Assembly (NCBI GenBank): GCA_963833885.1 | Contig: CAWHZU010000009.1 | Span: 1-62,217 of the forward strand | Length of the DNA: 62,217 nucleotides | Direction of reading: 5' to 3' | Source of the DNA: JASHPR01 sp963833885 | GTDB lineage: Bacteria > Actinomycetota > Actinomycetes > Streptosporangiales > Streptosporangiaceae | Part shown: one piece after another, positions 10,778 to 20,090 of the stretch | How positions within the stretch are numbered: the stretch's first letter is position 1 | Layout: every line of letters starts with the position of its first letter | The notes under the pieces: generated by a model | Database searches by the model: none | What the model saw: the letters and a program-made list of their open reading frames with translations, nothing else | Told to the model about the DNA's origin: nothing | Translations under genes and position numbers: made by a program

Positions 10778-11628
10778 AGCCCGGCATGGTGCTCGCCGTT
10801 GGCATGGCACAGGAAACGCAGAGCCTCGCGTTCTGGGTGCTCTCCGTGGTGGCCGTGGCGGCCGCGCTGGGCATGGTTCTGGCCCGGCGGGCGGTGCACT
10901 GCGCCGTGCTGCTCGCCATCGTTATGCTGTCGCTCGCGGTCATGTACGCCATGCTCGGCGCGCCGTTCCTGGCGTTCGTCCAGGTGATCGTTTATACCGG
11001 CGCGGTGCTGATGCTGTTCCTGTTCGTGCTCATGATCGTGGGGGTGAACTCGGCTGACTCGCTCGTGGAAACGATCAGGGGCCAGCGGGTCGCCGCCATC
11101 CTGGTCGCGATCGGGATGCTGGTCCTGCTGTGCCTCATCATCGGGAACGCGGCGATCGGCCCGTCGGCACCGTCGAGCGCCAGCTACTCCTCCGGCAACC
11201 TGCAGGGCCTCGCCACGCTCATCTTCACGACGTACGTGTTCCCGTTCGAAGTCACCAGCGCGCTGCTGATCACGGCGGCGCTCGGCGCCATGGTGCTGGC
11301 CCACCAGGAGCGGACCAGCCCCAAGCCGACCCAGCGCGAGCTGGCCAGGCAGCGGGTGCTGAGCGGTCGGTCGGCCCCGCTGCCCGGCCCCGGCGTGTAC
11401 GCCCGGCACAACGCGGTCGACATGCCGGCCCTGCTGCCCGACGGGTCGCCGTCCACGTTGTCGGTCAACCCGGTGATCGCCCGCCGGATCGAGCTGGGCA
11501 CCGGCGAGTTCCCGGCTCCGCCCTCGGAGACCCTCAGCTCCGGCGAGGTGGTGCCATCCGACGACGAGGGCGGCCATCCCGGTGATCAACCGAGCGCGGA
11601 CGACGAGCATGAGGGGGCGCGATGGTAA
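10774..11628 (+). CDS. nuoJ: NADH-quinone oxidoreductase subunit J
   Basis: Membrane subunit of the proton-pumping arm. Five hydrophobic helices occupy about residues 12-185, including the conserved FLAFVQVIVYTGAVLMLFLFVLMI segment. About 100 residues of polar C-terminal tail follow (ending EHEGARW), longer than in enterobacterial NuoJ. The ATG at 10774 overlaps the nuoI stop; a second ATG at 10786 is also possible. The nuoK ATG lies inside its last codons. Confidence 0.94.
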   Translation: MKPGMVLAVGMAQETQSLAFWVLSVVAVAAALGMVLARRAVHCAVLLAIVMLSLAVMYAMLGAPFLAFVQVIVYTGAVLMLFLFVLMIVGVNSADSLVETIRGQRVAAILVAIGMLVLLCLIIGNAAIGPSAPSSASYSSGNLQGLATLIFTTYVFPFEVTSALLITAALGAMVLAHQERTSPKPTQRELARQRVLSGRSAPLPGPGVYARHNAVDMPALLPDGSPSTLSVNPVIARRIELGTGEFPAPPSETLSSGEVVPSDDEGGHPGDQPSADDEHEGARW

Positions 11629-11924
11629 GCCCGGCGCATTTCGTCGCGCTGTCGGTGATTCTCTTTGTGATCGGCGCCGTGGGCGTGCTGGCCCGCAGGA
11701 ACGCGATCATCATCTTCATGTGCATCGAGTTGATGCTGAACGCGGTCAACCTGGCCTTCGTCGCGTTCGCACGGATGCACGGCAACCTGAACGGGCAGGT
11801 CATCGCGTTCTTCGTGATGGTGATCGCGGCTGCGGAGGTCGTCGTCGGACTGGCGATCCTGACCTCGATCTTCCGGTCCCGCAGGTCCGCGTCCGTGGAC
11901 GACGCGAACCTCCTGAAGTACTAA
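11622..11924 (+). CDS. nuoK: NADH-quinone oxidoreductase subunit K
   Basis: 100-aa membrane subunit with three helices and the conserved glutamate of helix 2 in the segment IFMCIELMLNAVNLAFVAF, part of the proton channel. Overlaps nuoJ by 7 nt. The 32-nt gap before nuoL is one of the larger gaps in the operon and contains an AGAAAGGGTAG ribosome site for nuoL. Confidence 0.96.
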   Translation: MVSPAHFVALSVILFVIGAVGVLARRNAIIIFMCIELMLNAVNLAFVAFARMHGNLNGQVIAFFVMVIAAAEVVVGLAILTSIFRSRRSASVDDANLLKY

Positions 11925-11956
11925 CTACCTGCAGTACTGACCAGAAAGGGTAGCCA

Positions 11957-13894
11957 GTGACGGGCTCTGTCGCGGGCGTGCCGTCGGCCGCGGCCATGAA
12001 CACTGTGGCCGCCGTCGGCGTCCAGCGTGCCGCATGGCTGCTGCTGGTGTTCCCGCTAGCGGGAGCGGTAATCCTGCTGCTCGGCGGGAAGCGCACCAAC
12101 TCCTGGGGGCACCTGGTCGGCGTGGCCATGCCGGTCGCGAGCTTCGTGTACGGGCTGGTCGCGTTCATCGCGATGCTGAGCTACCCGGCCAGCCAGCGCA
12201 GCAGGGACCTGCACCTGTACTCGTGGATACCGGTCGGCGGCTTCAAGGTCAGCATCGGCCTCCTGCTCGACCCGCTGTCGATCTGTTTCGTGCTGCTGAT
12301 CACCGGGGTCGGCTCGCTGATCTTCATCTTCGCGGTCGGCTACATGGCGAACGACCCGGAGCGGCGGCGTTTCTTCGGGTACATGAACCTGTTCCTGGCG
12401 GCGATGCTGCTGCTCGTCCTCGCCGACAACTACCTCGGCCTGTACGCGGGGTGGGAGGGCGTCGGCCTCGCCTCGTACCTGCTGATCGGGTTCTGGCAGT
12501 TCAAGCCGGCGGCCGCGACCGCCGCGAAGAAGGCCTTCATCGCCAACCGGGTCGGTGATGCCGGCCTGTCCCTGGCCATCATGCTGATGTTCGCCCAGTT
12601 CGGCACCGTGACGTTCGCGGGCGTGTTTGGCGCGGTGCACGGCGCAAGCAAGGGCGTGGTGACCGCGCTCGGGCTGCTGCTGCTGCTCGGGGCGTGCGGC
12701 AAGTCCGCCCAGTTGCCGTTGCAGTCCTGGCTGCTCGACGCCATGGAAGGCCCGACCCCGGTGTCGGCGCTGATCCACGCGGCCACCATGGTCACCGCCG
12801 GCGTCTACCTGATCGTCCGGTCCAACCCGATCTTCAACTTGTCCCCGGACGCCCGGCTGGCCGTGGCGATAGTGGGCGCCGCCACGTTGCTGTTCGGCGC
12901 GATCATCGGCTGCGCCAAGGACGACATCAAGAAGGCGCTGGCCGGATCCACGATGAGCCAGATCGGGTACATGATGCTCGCCGCCGGGCTCGGCCCGGCC
13001 GGGTACGCGTTCGCGATCGCGCACCTGCTGGCGCACGGCTTCTTCAAGGCCGGGCTGTTCCTCGGCGCCGGGTCGGTGAAGCACGAGATGGACGACGAGG
13101 TGGACATGCGCCGCTTCGGTGGGCTGCGCAAGGTCATGCCGATCACGTTCGTCACGTTCTTGTTCGGCTATCTCGCGATCATCGGCGTCCCCCCGTTCTC
13201 CGGCTTCTTCACCAAGGACCCGATCATCGAGGCCGCGTTCGACAAGGGCGGGACCTCGGGGGCCATCCTCGGCACCGCGGCGCTGATCGGCGCCGGCCTT
13301 ACGGCGTTCTACATGACCCGGGTGATGTTCATGACGTTCACCGGGGAGCGCCGCTGGGACGACAAGGTGCACCCGCACGAGGCGCCCCCGGTGATGACCT
13401 CGCCCATGATCGTGCTCGCGCTCGGCTCGCTGGCCGCCGGCGGGCTGCTGATCGTCGACAACCGGCTGGTCAACTTCCTGGCCCCGGTGGTCGGCTCGCC
13501 GCCGACGTCGCACGGGTTCCTCACCCCGGTGAGCGGCGGTGCTCTCGCACTGGTCATCGTCGGGGCCGCGATCGCCTGGGCCATTTACGGGCGGCGGGAG
13601 GTCCCGGTCACGGCTCCGGCCGGCAGCCCGCTGACGGTGGCCGCCCGCAAGGAGCTGTACGGGAACGCGATCAACGAGTCCCTGCTGATGCGGCCGGGCC
13701 AGTGGCTGACCAGGCTGTCGGTGTACTTCGACAACCGGGGCGTGGACGGACTGGTCAATACGCTGGCCGCCGCGTTGGGCGGCACGTCCGGGCGGGTGCG
13801 CAGGATCGAGAACGGCTTCGTCCGGTCTTATGCGCTGCTGATGTTCCTTGGCGCGGCGCTGCTCGTGGGCGCGCTGCTTCTGGTGAGGATCTAG
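11957..13894 (+). CDS. nuoL: NADH-quinone oxidoreductase subunit L
   Basis: Large antiporter-like subunit of the membrane arm, 645 aa. The proton-translocation core contains the NDxE-type segment YAGWEGVGLASYLLIGFW, LLGACGKSAQLPLQSWLLDAMEGPTPVSALIHAATMV (the conserved antiporter signature) and KKALAGSTMSQIGYMM. The C-terminal amphipathic lateral helix region follows about residue 500. GTG start 10 nt after the AAAGGG ribosome site. Abuts nuoM directly. Confidence 0.96.
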   Translation: MTGSVAGVPSAAAMNTVAAVGVQRAAWLLLVFPLAGAVILLLGGKRTNSWGHLVGVAMPVASFVYGLVAFIAMLSYPASQRSRDLHLYSWIPVGGFKVSIGLLLDPLSICFVLLITGVGSLIFIFAVGYMANDPERRRFFGYMNLFLAAMLLLVLADNYLGLYAGWEGVGLASYLLIGFWQFKPAAATAAKKAFIANRVGDAGLSLAIMLMFAQFGTVTFAGVFGAVHGASKGVVTALGLLLLLGACGKSAQLPLQSWLLDAMEGPTPVSALIHAATMVTAGVYLIVRSNPIFNLSPDARLAVAIVGAATLLFGAIIGCAKDDIKKALAGSTMSQIGYMMLAAGLGPAGYAFAIAHLLAHGFFKAGLFLGAGSVKHEMDDEVDMRRFGGLRKVMPITFVTFLFGYLAIIGVPPFSGFFTKDPIIEAAFDKGGTSGAILGTAALIGAGLTAFYMTRVMFMTFTGERRWDDKVHPHEAPPVMTSPMIVLALGSLAAGGLLIVDNRLVNFLAPVVGSPPTSHGFLTPVSGGALALVIVGAAIAWAIYGRREVPVTAPAGSPLTVAARKELYGNAINESLLMRPGQWLTRLSVYFDNRGVDGLVNTLAAALGGTSGRVRRIENGFVRSYALLMFLGAALLVGALLLVRI

Positions 13895-15505
13895 ATGAGC
13901 ACATTCCCCTGGCTGACCGTCATCGGCGCGATCCCGCTGGTCGGGGCCATCGCGGTCGCGCTGACGCCCGGCCAGTCCGCACCGGGCGGGGAAGCGGACC
14001 GCCGGGCCCGGGCCAGGCTGGTCAAGGTGCTGACGCTGGGCTTCACGCTCGTCACGCTCGCCATGACGATCGCGATGGCCACGCAGTTCAAGACCAACGG
14101 CCCGACCTTCCAGTTCAACCAGACCTATCAGTGGATACCGCAGTTCGGCGTGCACTACGCGGTCGGCGTGGACGGCATCGCGCTGGTCCTGCTCCTGATG
14201 ACCGTGGTGCTTATGCCCGTGGTCGTCCTCGCCTCGTGGAACGACGCCGAGGGCGAGGGGAACCCGGCCGGCGAGCCGCCGCCGAAGCGCAGCGTGAAGA
14301 CCTACTTCGTGCTGATGCTCGTGCTCGAGACCATGATGATCGGCGTCTTCGTTGCCACCGACATCTTCCTGTTCTACGTGTTCTTCGAGGCCATGCTGAT
14401 CCCGATGTATTTCATGATCGGGAGCTACGGCGTCGGCCAGCGCCAGTACGCGGCGGTCAAGTTCCTGCTGTACAGCCTGTTCGGCGGGCTGCTCATGCTG
14501 GTCGCGGTCATCGCGCTCTACGTGTACTCGGCGCAGCACGGGCACCAGGGCACGTTCCTGTTCAGCCAGCTGGTGCACGTGTCGCTGAGTACGACCACCC
14601 AGAAGTGGCTGTTCCTCGGCTTCTTCGTGGCGTTCGCGATCAAGGCGCCGGTCTGGCCGTTCCACACCTGGCTGCCGGACGCGGCCACCGCCGCGCAGCC
14701 GGGAGCCGCCGTGGTGCTGGTCGGCGTGCTGGACAAGGTCGGCACCTTCGGGATGATCCGCTACTGCCTGGAGCTGTTCCCGGCCGGGGCGCACTACTTC
14801 ACGCCGCTGGTCCTCGTGCTCTCGGTGGTCGGGATCCTGTACGGCGCGGTCGTCGCGATCGGCCAGCGGGACCTGAAGCGGCTGATCGCGTACACGTCGG
14901 TGTCCCACATGGGCCTGATCACGCTGGGCATCTTCGCGATGACCAGCGAGGGCCAGGCGGGCGGCGTCTTCTACATGGTGAACCACGGCTTCGCCACCGG
15001 GGCTCTGTTCCTCATCGCCGGGTTCATGATCGCGCGGCGGCGCTCGCAGCTGATCGCCGATTACGGTGGCGTGCAGAAGGTGGCACCGGTGCTCGCCGGG
15101 CTGTTCCTGATCGCCGGCCTGGCGGGCCTGTCCCTCCCCGGCCTGTCCACGTTCATCAGCGAGTTCCTGGTCCTGGTCGGCACCTTCACCCGGTACGAGG
15201 TGTACGCGATCCTGGCAACGGTCGGCATCATCCTGGCCGCCATCTACATCCTGTGGATGTACCAGCGCACGATGACCGGGCCGGTCCGCGACGAGGTCGC
15301 GGGCATGCGGGACCTGAATGCGCGCGAGCTGTGGGCCGTCGGCCCGCTGATCGCGCTCGTCATCGTGCTCGGCGTGTACCCCAAGCCGGTCCTCGACATC
15401 ATCAACCCGGCGGTCCACCAGACGCTGGTTCAGGTGCACTCCACCGATCCAGCTCCCCCGCACCCGGGGACTACCAACGCGCTCACCCAGAGGAGCTCCC
15501 CGTGA
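13895..15505 (+). CDS. nuoM: NADH-quinone oxidoreductase subunit M
   Basis: Second antiporter-like proton-pumping subunit, 536 aa, about fourteen helices. Marks include YFMIGSYGVGQRQYAAVKFLLYSLFGG, IKAPVWPFHTWLPDAATAAQPGAAVVLVGVLDKVG and DLKRLIAYTSVSHMG. ATG immediately after the nuoL stop; its stop overlaps the nuoN GTG (GTGA). Confidence 0.96.
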   Translation: MSTFPWLTVIGAIPLVGAIAVALTPGQSAPGGEADRRARARLVKVLTLGFTLVTLAMTIAMATQFKTNGPTFQFNQTYQWIPQFGVHYAVGVDGIALVLLLMTVVLMPVVVLASWNDAEGEGNPAGEPPPKRSVKTYFVLMLVLETMMIGVFVATDIFLFYVFFEAMLIPMYFMIGSYGVGQRQYAAVKFLLYSLFGGLLMLVAVIALYVYSAQHGHQGTFLFSQLVHVSLSTTTQKWLFLGFFVAFAIKAPVWPFHTWLPDAATAAQPGAAVVLVGVLDKVGTFGMIRYCLELFPAGAHYFTPLVLVLSVVGILYGAVVAIGQRDLKRLIAYTSVSHMGLITLGIFAMTSEGQAGGVFYMVNHGFATGALFLIAGFMIARRRSQLIADYGGVQKVAPVLAGLFLIAGLAGLSLPGLSTFISEFLVLVGTFTRYEVYAILATVGIILAAIYILWMYQRTMTGPVRDEVAGMRDLNARELWAVGPLIALVIVLGVYPKPVLDIINPAVHQTLVQVHSTDPAPPHPGTTNALTQRSSP

Positions 15506-17088
15506 CCGGCACCCTGGCCGCGGCGGCGCCGACGATCGCCACGCCGCACATCGAGTACGGCCAGCTCTCGCCGATGCTGCTGGTGTTCGCGGTGGCCATC
15601 GTCGGGGTCCTGGTCGAGGCGTTCGTGCCCAGGGCGGCGCGCCGCATCATCCACCTCGCGCTGTCCCTCGGTGGCCTGGCCGGCGCGTTCGTGCTGACGA
15701 TCGTGGTGGCCGCCACGAGCTCGATCTTCCACAACGGAAGCCCGGGCCACATCGCCGCGATGGGCGCGGTCGCCGTGGACCGGCCCACCCTGTTCATCCA
15801 GGGCACGATCCTGGTGCTGGCGTTCATCAGTGTGCTGCTGATCGCCGAGTCCTCGCATGACGTCAGCCCGTTCGCCGCGCAGGCCGCCGCGGTTCCCGGC
15901 AGCGCGGAGGAACGCGAGAGCCTGCTGGCCGGCATCTCGCACACCGAGGTGTACCCGCTGGTGCTCTTCGCCGTCGGCGGGATGCTGCTGTTCCCGGCGA
16001 GCAACGACCTGCTCACCATGTTCGTCGCGCTCGAGGTGCTGTCGCTGCCGCTGTACCTGCTCTGCGGCCTGGCCAGGCGGCGCCGGCTGCTGTCGCAGGA
16101 AGCGGCGATGAAGTACTTCCTGCTCGGCGCGTTCTCGTCGGCGTTCTTCCTGTTCGGCGTCGCGATGCTGTACGGCTTCGCGGGCTCGGTGCAGCTGGCG
16201 GCCATCGCGTCAGCCGCCGCCTCCAACACCAGCAGCCTCACGCTGCTATACGCCGGCATCGCGCTGGTCGGGCTCGGCCTGTTCTTCAAGATCGGCGCGG
16301 TGCCGTTCCAGAGCTGGAAGCCCGACGTGTACCAGGGCTCGCCGACGCCGGTGACCGCGCTGATGGCCTCGTGCACGCTGGTGTCGGCGTTCGGCGCCCT
16401 GCTGCGCGTCTTCTACGTGGCGTTCGGGCAGCTGAGCTGGAGCTGGCGGCCGGCGATGATCGGCATCGCGATCCTGACCATGCTGGTCGGCTCGATCGTC
16501 GCGATCACCCAGACCGACGTGAAGCGGCTGCTCGCCTACTCCTCGATCGCTCAGTCCGGATACGTCCTCACCGGCGTGGTCGCGGCGAGCACGGCCGGCC
16601 TGTCCAGCAGCCTGTTCTACCTGGCCGCGTATGGGGTGGCGGTCATCGGCGCGTTCGCCGTCGTGACGCTGGTGCGTGACCAGGCGGGCGAGGCGGCGCA
16701 CCTGTCCCGCTGGGCCGGGCTGGGCAAGCGGTCGCCGCTGGTTGCCGGGGTCTTCGCGTTCTTTCTGATCACGTTCGCGGGCATCCCGCTCACCAGCGGC
16801 TTTACCGGAAAATTCGCGGTCTTCCAGGCGGCGATCCGCGGCGGCGCGCTGTCGCTCGTCATCATCGGGGTGCTGAGCAGCGCGATCCTGGCGTTCCCCT
16901 ACGTCAGGGTCATCGTGCTGATGTTCTTCAGCGAACCGGTGCCGGATGGCCCGGCGGTGGTGCGGCCCAGCGCCTTCACCGGAGTGGCCGTGGCGCTGGG
17001 GGTCGTGGTGACGCTGGTGCTCGGCATCGCGCCGGAGCCGCTGCTCAGCCTCGCAAATCACGCGGCGTCCCAGCTCTTTGTCCGCTGA
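15502..17088 (+). CDS. nuoN: NADH-quinone oxidoreductase subunit N
   Basis: Third antiporter-like subunit, 528 aa from the GTG at 15502, chosen for its 4-nt overlap with nuoM, the AGAGGAG ribosome site at 15489-15495 and a normal NuoN N-terminus; the frame is open far upstream but only as a shadow of nuoL and nuoM. Conserved segments: FKIGAVPFQSWKPDVYQGSPTPVTALMA and DVKRLLAYSSIAQSGYVLTGVV. Last nuo gene; 215 nt separate it from the prenyl synthase. Confidence 0.95.
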   Translation: MTGTLAAAAPTIATPHIEYGQLSPMLLVFAVAIVGVLVEAFVPRAARRIIHLALSLGGLAGAFVLTIVVAATSSIFHNGSPGHIAAMGAVAVDRPTLFIQGTILVLAFISVLLIAESSHDVSPFAAQAAAVPGSAEERESLLAGISHTEVYPLVLFAVGGMLLFPASNDLLTMFVALEVLSLPLYLLCGLARRRRLLSQEAAMKYFLLGAFSSAFFLFGVAMLYGFAGSVQLAAIASAAASNTSSLTLLYAGIALVGLGLFFKIGAVPFQSWKPDVYQGSPTPVTALMASCTLVSAFGALLRVFYVAFGQLSWSWRPAMIGIAILTMLVGSIVAITQTDVKRLLAYSSIAQSGYVLTGVVAASTAGLSSSLFYLAAYGVAVIGAFAVVTLVRDQAGEAAHLSRWAGLGKRSPLVAGVFAFFLITFAGIPLTSGFTGKFAVFQAAIRGGALSLVIIGVLSSAILAFPYVRVIVLMFFSEPVPDGPAVVRPSAFTGVAVALGVVVTLVLGIAPEPLLSLANHAASQLFVR

Positions 17089-17303
17089 GCCCCTTTGCCC
17101 GGCGCCACCCCACTCACCTCCGCATCCCCGTTCATTCCCGTCCATTTCCTTCATGGGCTGGGCTGCCGTTGGTGTTCGCGCATGGCGCGACGGGCATACC
17201 TCGGATTACGCTGCCTTGCACATATCGTGGGGGTGCTCTTGTGCTTGTCTGCTGACGGCTGGTTTGCGGCCGGCGCCGGAGCGCCGCCTCCGAGGGAGTC
17301 CGA

Positions 17304-18299
17304 TTGAGCACCCCAGTCATCATGGAGCTGCCAGACGCCGCGCTGGCGGCCGACGTCGTTGACGGCCTGGCACAGGTCGAGGACGGCCTGCGCGAGGCGG
17401 CTCGCGCCGATCACAACCTGCTGTCGCAGACCGCCGGGTACGGAATCGAGGCCGGGGGCAAGCGGTTCCGCGCCACTCTGGTGCTGCTCGCGGCCCAGTT
17501 CGGCAACTCGCGGGACCCGCGGATCGTGCCCGCCGCGGTCGCCATCGAGCTGACCCACCTCGCGACTCTCTATCACGATGACGTGATGGACGAGGCAGCC
17601 GTCCGCCGCGGGCTGCCGAGCGCCAACGCCCGCTGGGACAACTCGGTCGCGATCCTTGCTGGCGACTTCCTGTTCGCCCGGGCGTCGCTGATCCTGGCCG
17701 GCCTGGGCCCCGAAGCGGTCAGGATCCAGGCCGAGACCTTTGCGCGTCTGGTGGCCGGCCAGATCGCCGAGACCATCGGCCCGCAGCCCGGAGGGGACCC
17801 GCTGAAGCACTACCTTGGTGTGATCACGGAGAAGACGGCGTCGCTGATCGCCACCTCCGGCCGGTTCGGCGCCATGTTCTCCGGCGCGCCCGAGAGCGTC
17901 GCGGCGCACCTCACGCCCGCCTGCGAGGCGCTCGGCATCGCATACCAGCTGTGCGACGACATCCTGGACGTGGCGAGCGAGTCCGAGCAGTCGGGCAAGA
18001 CGCCCGGCACCGACCTGCGGGAGGGTGTGCTGACACTGCCGACCGTGCACGCGCTGCGCTCGGCGGGTCCCGGCGATGCCCGGCTGGTCGAGTTGCTGAG
18101 CCACGGTGAGCTGACCGATCCCACCCTGCACGCCGAGGCGCTCGCGCTGCTGCGCGCTCACTCGGCCATGGAGATGGCACGCTCCGATACCCGGCGGTGG
18201 GCCGAGCGGGCACGCAACGAGATTCTCGCGCTGCCCGACGTGCCCGCCAGAGCCGCGTTCGAGGCACTCTGCGAATACGTGGTAGAGCGCACGGGCTGA
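17304..18299 (+). CDS. Polyprenyl diphosphate synthase (long-chain trans-prenyltransferase)
   Basis: Isoprenyl diphosphate synthase of about 331 aa, expected to make the side chain of menaquinone by adding IPP units to an allylic primer. Visible: GIEAGGKRFRATL (IPP binding), the first aspartate-rich motif in LYHDDVMDEA, the second in QLCDDILDVASE, and EKTASLIATSGRFGA. I kept the TTG start at 17304 because GAGGGAG lies just upstream; the first unambiguous homology begins near residue 22. The location behind nuoN links complex I to menaquinone supply. Product chain length cannot be told from the sequence. Confidence 0.92.
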   Translation: MSTPVIMELPDAALAADVVDGLAQVEDGLREAARADHNLLSQTAGYGIEAGGKRFRATLVLLAAQFGNSRDPRIVPAAVAIELTHLATLYHDDVMDEAAVRRGLPSANARWDNSVAILAGDFLFARASLILAGLGPEAVRIQAETFARLVAGQIAETIGPQPGGDPLKHYLGVITEKTASLIATSGRFGAMFSGAPESVAAHLTPACEALGIAYQLCDDILDVASESEQSGKTPGTDLREGVLTLPTVHALRSAGPGDARLVELLSHGELTDPTLHAEALALLRAHSAMEMARSDTRRWAERARNEILALPDVPARAAFEALCEYVVERTG

Positions 18300-18330
18300 C
18301 GGAGCGGCCGGATATGAAAGGTTCGTCCTG

Positions 18331-19278
18331 GTGCCGATGAGCGCTGCTACGGCGCCGAAGCTGCTCGCGATCAGCGACCTGCACGTGGGGTATCCCGAGA
18401 ACCGCGAGATCCTCGAGAAGCTCCGTCCGGAGTCGGACGCAGACTGGCTGCTGGTGGCAGGAGACGTCGGCGAGATCTTCGCCGATATCGAGTGGGCACT
18501 GGGCGTCCTCAAGGACCGATTTGCCACCGTGGTGTGGGCCCCCGGTAACCACGAACTGTGGACGCACCGGAGAGACCCGGCGCTATTCCGCGGAGAGGAG
18601 CGCTATTTCCGTCTGCTGGAAGTGTGCCGCCGCCTGGGCGTTCTGACGCCTGAGGACCCGTACCAGGTCTGGGAAGGTCCCGGCGGCCCCGCGATTATTG
18701 CCCCCCTATTCTTGCTGTACGACTACAGCTTCCTGCCGGCCGGCGCGCTGACGAAGGCAGAGGGGCTCGCCCGCGCCTACGAGACCGGGGTCGTGTGCTC
18801 CGACGAAACGCTGCTGCACCCCGATCCCTACCCGAGCCGGGAGGCCTGGTGCTGGGCGAGGATCGCCAAGACCGAGCAGCGCCTGGCGGAATGCAACCCG
18901 GATCTTCCGGTAATCTTCGTGAACCATTACCCGCTCGTCCGTGAGCCCACCGAGGTACTGCGCTACCCGCAATTTGCGCAGTGGTGCGGGACGACGCGCA
19001 CCGGTGACTGGCACCGCAGGTACAACGCCGCCGTGGTCGTCTACGGTCATCTGCACATTCCAAGGACGACCTGGCATGACGGGGTGCGGTTCGAGGAGGT
19101 CTCGATCGGCTACCCGAGAGAGTGGCGTAAGCGCGCGACAGGTCCCGGCACCTTCCGGCAGATCCTCCCGTTATGCCATCCGCGGAGCCCGCCAGCTAAC
19201 ACCGCTGCCGAGCGGCGCGCTAGCATGCACCTCGATGACAACCTCTGTGCGCGCAGCGAACAACGCCGCCGGAGCTGA
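18331..19278 (+). CDS. Calcineurin-like metallophosphoesterase
   Basis: Predicted cytosolic metal-dependent phosphoesterase. The motifs of the family occur in order: SDLHVGYPENREI (D-x-H), VAGDVGEIF (GD), APGNHELW (GNHE), NHYPLV (H) and YGHLHIP (GHLH), which together ligate the di-metal centre. Start taken as GTG 18331, with ATG 18337 equally plausible. The last ~25 residues are low-complexity and the gene overlaps the IclR start by 44 nt. No substrate can be assigned. Confidence 0.85.
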   Translation: MPMSAATAPKLLAISDLHVGYPENREILEKLRPESDADWLLVAGDVGEIFADIEWALGVLKDRFATVVWAPGNHELWTHRRDPALFRGEERYFRLLEVCRRLGVLTPEDPYQVWEGPGGPAIIAPLFLLYDYSFLPAGALTKAEGLARAYETGVVCSDETLLHPDPYPSREAWCWARIAKTEQRLAECNPDLPVIFVNHYPLVREPTEVLRYPQFAQWCGTTRTGDWHRRYNAAVVVYGHLHIPRTTWHDGVRFEEVSIGYPREWRKRATGPGTFRQILPLCHPRSPPANTAAERRASMHLDDNLCARSEQRRRS

Positions 19279-20086
19279 TCCGCTTGCGAGGCAGGGCGGG
19301 GCGGGCGGAGCGGCCGCAAGGAACGGTGACTTCGTCCAGTCGCTGGACCGCGGGCTGGCGGTGATCCGGGCGTTCGGGCCGGACCGAGAGCGGCTGAGCC
19401 TGAGCGAGGTCGCCAAGGCGACGGGCCTGACCAGGGCGGCGGCGCGCCGGTTCCTGCTGACCCTGGTCAAGCTCGGTTACGTCCGCAACGACGGCCGGGA
19501 GTTCTCGCTGCGGCCGCGGGTGCTCGAGCTCGGCTATGCCTACCTGTCCGGGCTGGCGCTGCCGGAGGTGGCCGCGCCGCACCTGGAGGAACTCGTGGCC
19601 CGGCTGCATGAGTCCTCGTCGATCTCGGTTCTCGATGGTCACCAGATCGTCTACGTGGCCCGCGTGCCCACCAAGCGCATCATGACCGTCGCGATCTCGG
19701 TGGGAACCCGGTTCCCCGCCTACGCCACGTCGATGGGGCGGGTGCTGCTCGCGGCGCTGACCGACAACGAACTCGACCGGTACCTCGCCGAGGCCACGTT
19801 CGAGCGGCTCACCGCGCGGACCGTCACCAACCCGGACCGGCTCCGGACGCTCGTCCGCGAGGTGGGGCGCCAGGGATACTCGATCGTCGACCAGGAACTC
19901 GAAGAGGGTCTGCGCGCGGTCGCCGCCCCGATCCGCGGCGCCGCCAACGTCGGGACCGCCGCCATCAACGTGTCTGCCCATGCCAGCCGGGTGAGCATGG
20001 TCGCGATGCGGGGACGGATCGTGCCCGCGCTGCTGGAGACGGCACGCCAGATAGAGGCCGACCTGCACGCCCAGTCGTCGCCCTGA
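19235..20086 (+). CDS. IclR family transcriptional regulator
   Basis: 283 aa regulator: winged helix-turn-helix at about residues 28-90 (FVQSLDRGLAVIRAFG...LSLSEVAKATGLTRAAARRFLLTLVKLGYV) followed by the IclR effector-binding domain (SSSISVLDGHQIVYVARVPTKRIMTVAISVGTRFPAYATSMGRVLLA). It resembles the PcaR/PobR branch that senses aromatic-pathway intermediates, but this is inference. ATG at 19235 is chosen since it gives a normal N-terminus. It converges with the liv operon, leaving a 4-nt gap, so a regulatory link to that transporter is possible but unproved. Confidence 0.9.
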   Translation: MTTSVRAANNAAGADPLARQGGAGGAAARNGDFVQSLDRGLAVIRAFGPDRERLSLSEVAKATGLTRAAARRFLLTLVKLGYVRNDGREFSLRPRVLELGYAYLSGLALPEVAAPHLEELVARLHESSSISVLDGHQIVYVARVPTKRIMTVAISVGTRFPAYATSMGRVLLAALTDNELDRYLAEATFERLTARTVTNPDRLRTLVREVGRQGYSIVDQELEEGLRAVAAPIRGAANVGTAAINVSAHASRVSMVAMRGRIVPALLETARQIEADLHAQSSP

Positions 20087-20090
20087 GCTA

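Noticed and set aside
12056..15463. Very long minus-strand open frame (over 1,100 codons) antisense to nuoL and nuoM
   Set aside because: Highly charged Arg/Asp/His-rich shadow of GC-rich codon usage opposite well-conserved genes; no domain and no ribosome site.
12694..15501. Upstream extension of the nuoN frame through nuoL and nuoM
   Set aside because: Arg-rich shadow sequence; NuoN homology begins at the GTG at 15502.
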